Shown one piece after another: positions 1 through 6,467 of a stretch of DNA of 6,528 nt. Made by a program: the position numbers and the translations under genes. Within the stretch, counting starts at the first letter, position 1; each line of letters opens with the position of its first letter. The notes under the pieces are model-generated. The model worked only from the letters and a program-made list of their open reading frames with translations, was not told where the DNA came from and did not search any database. The stretch covers positions 1-6,528 of the forward strand of contig SMXJ01000049.1 in the NCBI GenBank assembly GCA_004356305.1, in the 5' to 3' direction. The DNA is from Bacteroidota bacterium. GTDB lineage: Bacteria; Bacteroidota; Bacteroidia; Flavobacteriales; Flavobacteriaceae.

Positions 1-213
1 ACCTTTTATCTTTGAAAGGTCAGGATGCGCGGCATCCTCGGCGCGCACCGAGAACGGGCTCCCTGATAAGATCACGGCTTTAAAATTTGATAGATCTTTC
101 GGAACTTTGTGATAAGGATGAATTTCGCAATAGATATTTAATTCTCTTACACGCCTGGCGATCAGCTGAGTGTACTGCGATCCAAAATCTAATATGAGGA
201 CATTGTTATGCAT
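1..213 (-). CDS. guaA: GMP synthase (glutamine-hydrolysing), N-terminal fragment
   Basis: This is the first 71 codons of GMP synthase, running off the left edge in frame. The enzyme converts XMP to GMP in the cytoplasm, using ATP and ammonia released from glutamine. The visible part is the start of the class I glutamine amidotransferase domain. It begins MHNNVLILDFGSQYTQLIAR, the well-known GuaA opening, with RRVRELNIYCEI at about residues 20-31 and ILSGSPFSVRAEDA at about 48-61, which is the Bacteroidota form of the GGP/SGP loop. The catalytic Cys-His-Glu residues, the ATP-pyrophosphatase domain and the dimerisation domain lie outside the window. The start is fixed by the family N-terminus. 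The gene lies 99 bp downstream of bshC on the same strand, so read-through is possible. Identity is near certain from the N-terminal motif; nothing can be said about the intactness of the rest. Confidence 0.96.
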   Translation of the reverse strand, partial: MHNNVLILDFGSQYTQLIARRVRELNIYCEIHPYHKVPKDLSNFKAVILSGSPFSVRAEDAAHPDLSKIKG

Positions 214-216
214 GCG

Positions 217-224
217 CAAAAGTA
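217..224 (-). promoter_or_regulatory. Possible -7 box just before guaA
   Basis: On the minus strand this reads TACTTTTG, an exact match to the Bacteroidota -7 consensus TAnnTTTG. It ends only 3 bp before the guaA ATG, so a transcript from it would begin at or within a few bases of the start codon and be essentially leaderless. I see no TTTG -33 element at the usual distance upstream. In AT-rich DNA an 8-bp match with two free positions can arise by chance, so this is a weak call. Confidence 0.25.
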
Positions 225-312
225 GTTTAAAAAAAATAATTTGGGTGAATACTTTTACTATAATTTTTAGGATCCTTTGGCATAAATCCAAACCGAAGTC
301 AGGCAGGCCCGT

Positions 313-1920
313 TCAGACATCATTCTGTATTTCTATGATAGTGAACTCATTCGCTAAAGGATCCAATTGCGATTTCAATACTGAAAGCAAGCCTTCCCCG
401 TACTCGAGATAAAATTCCGAAAAATTCATCTCGCGCTCCTGTAAATGTTGGTTGGGAAACAACTTATCCTGAATAGTGTTCAATCGTGCCAACCGATCCG
501 CTAATTTTCGCTTTTGTGCTTTGAGCAGACGTTTTTCCAGACGATCGAGTCCGTTGAGCTGCTTCTTTTCCTGAGCCGCTACTGCTCCCACGAATGAAGC
601 ATCCGTTTTTTTGGCGAGTTCATACAAGTCCTTGAATTGCTGCTGAAGGTGCTCCCGCTGACTTTTGAGATCAATATCAATTTCTGAAAGTTGATGCGTG
701 AATTCAGTTTGTAATTGATGTTGTTTCTGAAAGAGCCGCGATATATCCACTTCCAATTTCTTTAGTTTTTTTGAATATTTCGTAGGCATCAGCAACACTG
801 AATTCCGAAGTAATAAGATAGGAAAAGGTATTTTTACACTTTCAAAATAGTCTTTTAACTGAAACCAATACGCCAATTCACCACCGCCACCTACATAACA
901 CACATTGGGTAATATCACTTCCTGATATAATGGTCGCAACAAAGCATTGGGTGAAAACCGTTCGGGATGGTTGTGGAGCTCATTTTTTATCTCGTCAGCG
1001 GTGAAAACGAGATCTGATCCGTCGATATAGAAATCATTATCTTTTTCAACAATACGATCGCGGCTCCCTTCGGTCAGGTAAAACAAATTGATCTCCCTGG
1101 GATACACTTGCTCACCGTATCCGGCGGCCACGAGCCTTTTGGTAGTTTTGGTTATATTTTCGAACGACTTATTTTCGGTTAGTTCGATTTCAGCATAAGG
1201 AATAAGTGCCCTCTTTAATTCGGTATCGTTTCCGTCAATGATGACCAAACCATGATCTTTGAAAAGTTCGTTTCCTAAATAACGGGTAGCATCAGCAAGG
1301 TTTTGATGATCGACATAAGCCTTGGAGAAAAGTGAGATCAGCTTTTTAGCATTTGCACTATCGCCCAACTCCTTTCTTAGTACCTTTAAAATCCCATTCA
1401 GACTTTCCGTGGACAATTCACCTACGGCCCCATCACTATTTCTTTCCCAAACCACTTTTTTACCGTGAAGATTGAAATAATTGATCTCCTCAAAATCGTG
1501 ATCTTCGGTCGCCATCCAGTAAACAGGCACAAAATGATACCTGGGATTAGCTGTTCTAAGCTGTTCACATAGGTTGATCACCGACAAAATCTTATATAAA
1601 AAATATAGCGGACCCGTGAATAAGTTTAGTTGGTGACCTGTGGTAATCGTAAAGGTACTCGCTTTAGAAAGTGAATCGATGTTTTGTCGGGTAGCTTCGG
1701 AAATGGAGAAGTCCTTATACTGATGCTTCAACCGGTTCACTAAGGTATTCCTGCTTTCATCAGAAAAAGTACCTCGCTTCTCCGCCAACTGTGCCTTGAA
1801 ATTAGCCAGACTTGGAAACCGATGGTAAAAAGGCACGGTAGCCTTAACTTCAGATAGATAATCGCATATCAACTTCGAAAAGTAGCCTGTTTTGTGATAC
1901 GGAAGGAGTTGTTTTGGCAT
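313..1920 (-). CDS. bshC: Bacillithiol biosynthesis cysteine-adding enzyme BshC
   Basis: A complete 535-residue protein, close to the roughly 540 residues usual for BshC. BshC is assigned to the last step of bacillithiol synthesis, adding L-cysteine to glucosaminyl-malate in the cytoplasm. The family landmarks are all present. They are TGYFSKLICDYL near the N-terminus (residues 11-22), the TGHQ motif at 94-97 followed by LNLFTGPLYFLYK, and VYWMATEDHDFEEI at 133-146. A second signature, SPNALLRPLYQEVILPN, lies at 323-339 with a glycine-rich GGGGE just after it. Residues about 383-480 are rich in Lys, Glu, Gln and Leu and fit the coiled coil seen in this family. The ATG at 1920 is 10 codons before TGYFSKL, the normal family distance, so I keep it. 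bshA and bshB are not in the window. The gene is divergent from the peptidase gene and upstream of guaA. No frameshift or missing motif is visible. Confidence 0.95.
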   Translation of the reverse strand: MPKQLLPYHKTGYFSKLICDYLSEVKATVPFYHRFPSLANFKAQLAEKRGTFSDESRNTLVNRLKHQYKDFSISEATRQNIDSLSKASTFTITTGHQLNLFTGPLYFLYKILSVINLCEQLRTANPRYHFVPVYWMATEDHDFEEINYFNLHGKKVVWERNSDGAVGELSTESLNGILKVLRKELGDSANAKKLISLFSKAYVDHQNLADATRYLGNELFKDHGLVIIDGNDTELKRALIPYAEIELTENKSFENITKTTKRLVAAGYGEQVYPREINLFYLTEGSRDRIVEKDNDFYIDGSDLVFTADEIKNELHNHPERFSPNALLRPLYQEVILPNVCYVGGGGELAYWFQLKDYFESVKIPFPILLLRNSVLLMPTKYSKKLKKLEVDISRLFQKQHQLQTEFTHQLSEIDIDLKSQREHLQQQFKDLYELAKKTDASFVGAVAAQEKKQLNGLDRLEKRLLKAQKRKLADRLARLNTIQDKLFPNQHLQEREMNFSEFYLEYGEGLLSVLKSQLDPLANEFTIIEIQNDV

Positions 1921-1942
1921 CGGTCTTTTTAGAAAACTGAAT

Positions 1943-1950
1943 CAAAAATA
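1943..1950 (-). promoter_or_regulatory. Putative bshC -7 promoter box
   Basis: The minus strand reads TATTTTTG, an exact match to the Bacteroidota -7 consensus TAnnTTTG, 22 bp before the bshC ATG. That would give a short leader of roughly 15-20 nt. No convincing TTTG -33 element sits about 19 bp further upstream; the sequence there is TGTTAAAG. The box position is sensible for the gene, but the match is in AT-rich DNA and unsupported by a second element. Confidence 0.45.
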
Positions 1951-2020
1951 AACAGATTAAAGTCTTTAACATCTAAAAATAAGTAAATTCAGTTAGCTAA
2001 GCACCAAATCGCAAGTCCCA

Positions 2021-2096
2021 AATTCCAATTAAATCCAAAATCGCAGTCAACGAATCTCAAAAAAATTTGGATTTTGGATTTTGATTTTTGGAAATT
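2021..2096. repeat. AT-rich imperfect inverted repeat between bshC and the peptidase gene
   Basis: The arms are 2021-2042 and 2070-2096 with a loop of about 27 nt. The core is a perfect 12-bp pairing: AAATCCAAAATC at 2031-2042 with GATTTTGGATTT at 2070-2081. Beyond a short internal loop the pairing resumes between CCAA (2025-2028) and TTGG (2088-2091). The right arm is built from short GGATTTT/TTTTTGG-like units, so several pairing registers are possible. The element lies between divergent genes, so it is not placed as a terminator of either. It may be a dispersed intergenic repeat, or may affect the peptidase promoter, whose likely upstream element lies in the right arm. Confidence 0.6.
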
Positions 2097-2108
2097 CCGT
2101 TACCTTTA
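2079..2108 (+). promoter_or_regulatory. Putative promoter of the M14 peptidase gene
   Basis: TACCTTTA at 2101-2108 resembles the Bacteroidota -7 box TAnnTTTG, differing only in the last base. TTTTG at 2079-2083 could be the -33 element, with a 17-bp spacer. The -7 box ends 25 bp before the ATG at 2134. The -33 candidate lies in the right arm of the inverted repeat. The same TTACCTTTA string occurs upstream of the lipoprotein gene at the right edge, which gives slight extra support. Confidence 0.4.
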
Positions 2109-2133
2109 GCATCCAATAAACCAAAAGCACACG

Positions 2134-4650
2134 ATGTCAAAATATATAACCCTCCTCTTTCTATTCGTTTCTGCACTCGCCATAGCTCAATTGCGATCTC
2201 CATCAGATTTCCTCGGCTACGAAATTGGCACCGAATTTTCCCGCCATGCCGATGTTGTCAAATACTTTGATCACGTTGCAGCCAATAGTGATATGGTTAC
2301 CTATCAAACCTATGGTAAGACCAACGAAAGGCGTTCTCTCACCTACGCCATCGTTTCTTCACCAAAGAACATGGCGAATATTGATGAGATCCGAATAGAC
2401 AATCTTATAAATACAGGGATCAAAGCCGGTAGTGCGAATCCTCAAATTGCGATCGTCTGGTTAAGCTACAATGTACACGGTAATGAAGCTTCCAGTACCG
2501 AAGCCGCTATGCTTACCCTTTATAAGCTAATCACCGAAAATAAAGCCTGGCTGGAAAATACCGTGGTGATCATTGACCCTTGCGTGAATCCTGACGGTCG
2601 AGATCGTTATACTAACTGGTACAACCAGGTAAGGTCAAAACCCTACAATCCCATACAGATCGCAGCTGAACATCACGAACCCTGGCCGGGTGGACGGGCC
2701 AACCACTATTTGTTCGACCTCAACCGGGATTGGGCCTGGGCGACCCAGGTGGAGAGCCAGCAACGATTAAAGATCTATAATATGTGGATGCCACACATTC
2801 ATGTGGATTTCCACGAGCAGGGGATCAATGAACCTTATTACTTCGCCCCTGCGGCAGAACCATTTCACGAGATCATAAGCGATTTCCAACGAAATTTCCA
2901 GGTGGAGATCGGTAAGAACCACGCCAAATATTTTGACAAGGCAGGCTGGTTGTTCTTTACCCGAGAGCGATTCGATCTGCTATATCCCAGTTATGGAGAC
3001 ACCTACCCCACTTTTATGGGTGCGATCGGCATGACCTACGAACAAGCAGGACATGGCCGTGGAGGGTTGGGAATTGATAATGACGAAGGATTCGAACTCA
3101 CATTGTTGGACCGTGTCGCACACCATACCACCACCGGGCTTTCGACAGTAGAGATAGCCTCCAAGAATTCGGTAAAACTGAATAACGAGTTTAAGAAATT
3201 CTTCCAAAATGGAGATTTAAAATACAAGAGTTATATACTTAAAGGGCATCCCGATAAAATTGATGCGCTCACCAAACTATTAGACAAACACGAGATCAAA
3301 TACGGCTTCTCCAACGGAGGAAATGTAAACGGGTATAGTTATACGGAAAACGGCTACGGCAGAATGAATGCCAATGGGGCATTGATAGTAAGCACCAACC
3401 AGCCGAAAGGAAAAATGGTCAAAGTACTTTTTGAGCCGGATGCCAAATTAAGTGACCCTCTTACATACGACATTACGGCCTGGAGTGTTCCCTATGCATA
3501 CGGGCTCGATTGCATCGCAAGTACATCATTGGTTCCGGCCGATGGAAGCAGTCCCGTGGTTCGGGAAGTAAATCAAGTATTTCAAAATGCTGCGGGCTAC
3601 CTGGTCTCATGGAACAGTATGTATGATGCTGCCTTTTTAGCCGATCTATTGCAAAACGACATACGTGTTCGTTTTTCTGAAAAGGACCTGAGTTTCAATG
3701 GGAAAAAATTCAACAAAGGGAGTCTGGTCATCACACGAAGTGATAACAAAGACAATCCGCAATTTGCTGTTACCCTTACAAAGCTTGCGAATAAACACGG
3801 TCGAAGCCTTTATACAACTATGACCAGCTTTAGTGATAATAGTACAGATTTTGGCTCGCCGGATATAAAATTAGTTCCCAAAAACAGGATCGCGGTCTTA
3901 AAAGGCAAAGGTACTTCATCACTGAGTTATGGCGCTATTTGGCACTTTTTTGAAACACAATTGAAATATCCCGTAACTTCTATCGATACCGACAATTATA
4001 GCATGCGTGTCTTAAAGAACTTCGACGTATTGGTAATGCCCGATGGCTTGTATAGTGATTTAGTTACTGATAGCTCTTTAAAAGATCTTAAAGCCTGGAT
4101 CCGTTCCGGTGGTAAAGTAATTGCGATAGGACGGGCTGTTAATACATTTAATAAAAAGGAGGGGTTTGATTTTAAGGAAGTTAAGGACGACCCTTCAAAT
4201 GGAACAGATGATAAGGATGATGATCCTTCGAGTGCCTCAGTGTCTGATGATGAGAAACTGATCCCTTATGACCAACGCGAACGCGCAGACGTAAAAAATA
4301 ATATCAGGGGCAGTATTTACAAAATAACACTGGACCCTTCTCATCCTATGGCCTTTGGATTTGGTGATACTTATTACAGTTTAAAATTGGGAAGCTCTTC
4401 CTACCAATTTATGGAAAAGGGTTATAACGTGGGTTATATTAAAGATGACGCTATTAGTGTCTCCGGTTTCTCCGGCGATGATGCCAAGGCAAAATTAAGC
4501 AACTCCATGATCTTTGGCGAAGCCCGAATGGGCAGAGGAAGTATAGTGTATCTGGTAGACGATGTACTATTTCGCTCGTTTTGGGAGAATGGGAAACTAC
4601 TTTTTGTCAATTCATTGTTCTTTGTAAATTCGAACGCGGTCCGATTATAA
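2134..4650 (+). CDS. Exported M14-family zinc carboxypeptidase with C-terminal GATase-like domain
   Basis: An 838-residue secreted metallopeptidase. Residues 1-18 are a signal peptide (MSKY, hydrophobic core, then ALAIA before Gln19), so it acts in the periplasm or outside the cell. The M14 catalytic domain covers about 25-345. Its zinc site is HGNE (His115, Glu118) plus His227 in DFHEQG. Substrate-binding motifs are NPDGR (152-156) and LNRDW (196-200, Asn197/Arg198). The probable catalytic base is Glu303 in TYEQAG. All expected M14 residues are present, so it should be active. A mixed linker region follows. From about 585 a Rossmann-like segment (NRIAVLKG, FDVLVMPDG, GGKVIAIGR) resembles the class I glutamine-amidotransferase-like domain found at the C-terminus of this M14 subgroup. 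No cysteine occurs after Cys460, so it cannot be a working glutaminase. An Asp/Ser-rich insert lies at about 684-707. No type IX secretion C-terminal domain is obvious. The exact substrate cannot be told from sequence. Confidence 0.92.
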   Translation: MSKYITLLFLFVSALAIAQLRSPSDFLGYEIGTEFSRHADVVKYFDHVAANSDMVTYQTYGKTNERRSLTYAIVSSPKNMANIDEIRIDNLINTGIKAGSANPQIAIVWLSYNVHGNEASSTEAAMLTLYKLITENKAWLENTVVIIDPCVNPDGRDRYTNWYNQVRSKPYNPIQIAAEHHEPWPGGRANHYLFDLNRDWAWATQVESQQRLKIYNMWMPHIHVDFHEQGINEPYYFAPAAEPFHEIISDFQRNFQVEIGKNHAKYFDKAGWLFFTRERFDLLYPSYGDTYPTFMGAIGMTYEQAGHGRGGLGIDNDEGFELTLLDRVAHHTTTGLSTVEIASKNSVKLNNEFKKFFQNGDLKYKSYILKGHPDKIDALTKLLDKHEIKYGFSNGGNVNGYSYTENGYGRMNANGALIVSTNQPKGKMVKVLFEPDAKLSDPLTYDITAWSVPYAYGLDCIASTSLVPADGSSPVVREVNQVFQNAAGYLVSWNSMYDAAFLADLLQNDIRVRFSEKDLSFNGKKFNKGSLVITRSDNKDNPQFAVTLTKLANKHGRSLYTTMTSFSDNSTDFGSPDIKLVPKNRIAVLKGKGTSSLSYGAIWHFFETQLKYPVTSIDTDNYSMRVLKNFDVLVMPDGLYSDLVTDSSLKDLKAWIRSGGKVIAIGRAVNTFNKKEGFDFKEVKDDPSNGTDDKDDDPSSASVSDDEKLIPYDQRERADVKNNIRGSIYKITLDPSHPMAFGFGDTYYSLKLGSSSYQFMEKGYNVGYIKDDAISVSGFSGDDAKAKLSNSMIFGEARMGRGSIVYLVDDVLFRSFWENGKLLFVNSLFFVNSNAVRL

Positions 4651-4759
4651 TGACCCAGCCCCTGATCAAGGTCGAAGGGTTGTTAGATTATAGTGTTTAT
4701 TCTCTAATAAGTGTAACTCATTGCTTAAAGTCCAACGTCCGAAGTCAGTTCGTTGTCAC

Positions 4760-4802
4760 CTCGAGTGTCTGCCGAAGCTTCAGCTAAGGTGGATGCATCG
4801 AG
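4760..4802. repeat. Hairpin in the convergent spacer, possible repeat remnant or terminator
   Basis: Positions 4760-4773 pair with 4788-4802 to give a 14-bp stem with four G-U wobbles and one bulged A (4797). Fixed points are CTCGA (4760-4764) with TCGAG (4798-4802), and TCTGCC (4768-4773) with GGTGGA (4788-4793). The 14-nt loop can close further through AGC (4776-4778) and GCT (4783-4785). It lies between the convergent peptidase and membrane-protein genes, so it could stop transcription from both sides. However, no U-run follows on either strand. It also resembles the short GC-richer hairpin repeats scattered in marine flavobacterial genomes, here decayed. The rest of 4651-4874 shows nothing I can identify. 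Confidence 0.5.
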
Positions 4803-4874
4803 AAGTATGTAGATCGTAGATGAATAAGTGATTCAATGATTAAACAATTCAACGGATCAACCTAAAAACGGACA

Positions 4875-5477
4875 TTAATCCTCCAACTCCTTTAAAACCT
4901 TTTCCGAGGATGTGGTAATACTTTTGTAGCAATCATATCCCCAACGAATAAAGAAAATTAACAGGACAAATACCACCCCTGTTAAGATCCAGGGGAATGC
5001 GGCCATATCCATAGTGAACATATCTTTGTTGTTAAAGATCTTGTCCATTACGGGTAGAACAACCAAAAATAATATAAAGCCTAAGTAAATACCCGTGCGT
5101 TGCAATAACAACAACCTTTTTTTCGAACGTTCGAACCGAACCAATGTTTCCTTATAGCTGTGTGCAGCAACATCGAGGCTCTTTATCCTGGTTAATGACC
5201 GTAAAGTTAAAAGTGGTAGTATAAAGAGAAGCGAGACAGTGAAAATTCCACAAGTCATCAAATACCAGGTATCCAGTTTTTCAATATTGAATAATATGTA
5301 GATCGCCATTCCATAACATATCACAGTTCCGAGGCTTTCGTATATAAGTATTATACTGAATTTATTCGTGTATTTCTGTTGTGTCATATCCATGATTATT
5401 TGATCGGTTACTAATTGTTGTTTTTCAATTTTTTGACTCATCTCTTCCCAGAGTGTTTTCATTTCTTCAAGTTCCAT
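4875..5477 (-). CDS. Four-helix membrane protein, candidate regulator of the adjacent ECF sigma factor
   Basis: A complete 200-residue integral membrane protein of unrecognised family. The N-terminal 40 residues are soluble, charged and probably helical (MELEEMKTLWEEMSQKIEK). Four hydrophobic segments follow at about 42-64, 70-92, 127-145 and 161-179. A basic stretch (about 93-124, including RFERSKKRLLLL) lies between helices 2 and 3. Two pairs of helices put both termini on the same side, and the basic loop suggests that side is the cytoplasm. The gene starts 6 bp after the sigma-factor stop, so the two are almost certainly co-transcribed; a GGA about 5 bp before the ATG may be a weak ribosome-binding site. 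Small membrane proteins encoded directly after ECF sigma genes are often anti-sigma factors, which is the inferred role. There is no Cys/His zinc-binding anti-sigma motif (HxxxCxxC), so the assignment rests on position and topology alone. Confidence 0.8.
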   Translation of the reverse strand: MELEEMKTLWEEMSQKIEKQQLVTDQIIMDMTQQKYTNKFSIILIYESLGTVICYGMAIYILFNIEKLDTWYLMTCGIFTVSLLFILPLLTLRSLTRIKSLDVAAHSYKETLVRFERSKKRLLLLQRTGIYLGFILFLVVLPVMDKIFNNKDMFTMDMAAFPWILTGVVFVLLIFFIRWGYDCYKSITTSSEKVLKELED

Positions 5478-5483
5478 GATCCG

Positions 5484-5987
5484 TTATTTTTTAAAGTTCG
5501 TTTTTAATTTTTGTTTTATCCGTCCCAATCGTGTGCCGACATTGGTAATTGTAAAACCCGTTATGGCTGCGATCTCTTCATAGCTCTTACCTTCAAGAAA
5601 CAATAATATAAGCCCTTTTTCTATCACATTGAGCTGTTTAATATGTGCATACAGCATATGCATTCGATCCTCCCATTCCGAACCTGATGTGCCCGAATGG
5701 TCTGCAGCATCAGGTAATTCAAAATTTAAGGAGAGACCTGAAGTACTTGAAGGACTCTTTTTGTTTTGATTGAGATGTGCGATCGAGGTGTTCAATGCCA
5801 CGCGGTACATCCAGGTGCTGAGTTTGGACTTTCCCTTGAATGAATCAAATGACTTCCAAAGCTGATAGACGATCTCTTGATACAGATCTTTTTGGTCTTC
5901 CGTATCCTTTGCATACACACGAGTGATCTTGTAAATAATTCCCTCGTTGTCCTTGATGGTTTGTATGAATGCTTCTTTCTGCTGCAT
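5484..5987 (-). CDS. RNA polymerase sigma factor, ECF subfamily
   Basis: A complete 167-residue ECF (sigma-70 group 4) factor of normal length, which directs RNA polymerase to a specific promoter set. Region 2 covers about residues 10-77. It includes the core-binding helix DQKDLYQEIVYQLWKSF (31-47) and the -10-recognition segment KSKLSTWMYRVALNTSI (53-69). A Ser-rich linker (about 78-105) follows. Region 4 covers about 111-163, with a helix-turn-helix in GKSYEEIAAITGF (133-145) and TNVGTRLGRIKQKLK (148-162). There is no C-terminal extension. The ATG at 5987 gives the usual short N-terminus before region 2. The membrane-protein gene follows after 6 bp. The gene is divergent from the small exported protein. 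The regulon cannot be read from the sequence; the ECF family assignment itself is firm. Confidence 0.95.
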   Translation of the reverse strand: MQQKEAFIQTIKDNEGIIYKITRVYAKDTEDQKDLYQEIVYQLWKSFDSFKGKSKLSTWMYRVALNTSIAHLNQNKKSPSSTSGLSLNFELPDAADHSGTSGSEWEDRMHMLYAHIKQLNVIEKGLILLFLEGKSYEEIAAITGFTITNVGTRLGRIKQKLKTNFKK

Positions 5988-6011
5988 TAAATAATCGATT
6001 ACATCCTATTA

Positions 6012-6045
6012 GTATAAGATGCCTGGAATAAATCACAAAAAAGTT
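6012..6045 (-). promoter_or_regulatory. Candidate ECF-type promoter of the sigma operon
   Basis: On the minus strand AACTTTTTT (plus positions 6037-6045) is followed, after 15 bp, by CATCTTATAC (6012-6021). The second element ends 24 bp before the sigma-factor ATG. The bipartite AAC-T-run plus CxTCTTAT-like layout resembles promoters of autoregulated ECF genes in this phylum, and ECF genes often transcribe themselves. No good TAnnTTTG box was seen in the same stretch. This is pattern inference from memory, not a scored match. Confidence 0.3.
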
Positions 6046-6127
6046 AAATAAATTTAGTGTTTTTCATATTTCATTACCTCAGAGTACTCCAAACCGACTT
6101 AATTTCTTTATAAAAACGATCTTCTTT

Positions 6128-6412
6128 ATGATTCTCTTGGTGGTTTCTTTTCATACGGGAACCGCACAGCCCTGTGATATGGACAAGGGATCTTCAGAAA
6201 TACAAAAACTATACGAAGAGGGGTATTTTGATCAGGTATCGGATAAAACGAAAGTTCCAGAGGACTGCATTTCACCTTCAGAAGAACAAAATCAAGATCT
6301 ACTTATTCCGAAGTATAAATGCCTTAGAAATATCAGAAAAGATCGAAAATCCCAAGTTACTCTTGAAAAGTTAAAAGCCTATATGGCTGCCAAAAACATT
6401 CCCTGGATATAG
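6128..6412 (+). CDS. Small exported protein of unknown function
   Basis: A 94-residue product from the first ATG; I do not recognise the family. Residues 1-13 are the hydrophobic core and cleavage region of a signal peptide (ILLVVSF, then GTA before Gln14), but they lack the positive N-terminus such signals need. The frame stays open upstream and gives IKTIFF directly before the ATG, with ATA at 6110-6112. A start there would make a textbook 20-residue signal peptide and a 100-residue precursor. The mature part (about 80 residues) is hydrophilic with three cysteines (16, 47, 65 from the ATG), an acidic first half, a basic stretch at about 62-74 and the C-terminal LKAYMAAKNIPWI. The early IQKLYEEGYFDQV faintly resembles a TPR-like helix. 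It is divergent from the sigma factor and 55 bp upstream of a lipoprotein gene, so it may belong to the same response. Confidence 0.65.
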   Translation: MILLVVSFHTGTAQPCDMDKGSSEIQKLYEEGYFDQVSDKTKVPEDCISPSEEQNQDLLIPKYKCLRNIRKDRKSQVTLEKLKAYMAAKNIPWI

Positions 6413-6440
6413 AAATTCCATTTATACTGGCTGAAATAAT

Positions 6441-6448
6441 TACCTTTA
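6441..6448 (+). promoter_or_regulatory. Possible -7 box of the lipoprotein gene
   Basis: TACCTTTA, one base off the Bacteroidota consensus TAnnTTTG, ends 19 bp before the lipoprotein ATG. It is the same octamer as the box proposed for the M14 peptidase gene. No clear TTTG -33 element is visible at the proper distance. If real, the lipoprotein gene does not depend only on read-through from the small exported gene. Confidence 0.35.
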
Positions 6449-6467
6449 TCCCAAATAATCCAACTTC

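Noticed and set aside
276..292. Short TTTGG/CCAAA hairpin between bshC and guaA as a terminator
   Set aside because: Only 5 bp of stem with a 7-nt loop and no U-run after it on the minus strand.
170..412. Plus-strand open frame of 80 codons across the guaA start and bshC end
   Set aside because: It overlaps two well-identified genes antisense and its product has no family features; it is a shadow.
2980..3227. Two minus-strand open frames inside the peptidase gene
   Set aside because: They are antisense to the conserved M14 catalytic region and are explained by its codon constraints.
4652..4682. GC-richer stretch after the peptidase stop as an intrinsic terminator
   Set aside because: Pairing between the ACCC and GGGT ends is short and broken, with no U-run immediately following.
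4581..4787. Plus-strand open frame overlapping the peptidase end and running into the spacer
   Set aside because: Its first third is the peptidase gene in another frame and the rest is non-coding spacer including the hairpin; no start signal or protein-like pattern.
5845..6036. Minus-strand open frame overlapping the sigma factor start
   Set aside because: It lies in another frame over conserved sigma region 2 codons and shows no family features.
6174..6374. Alternative frame in the small exported gene ending ALEISEKIENPKLLLKS, which looks TPR-like
   Set aside because: It could hint at a frameshifted TPR protein, but it has no signal peptide, is mostly Lys/Ile-rich out-of-frame sequence, and the 6128 frame has a coherent signal peptide. 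A homologue search would decide.
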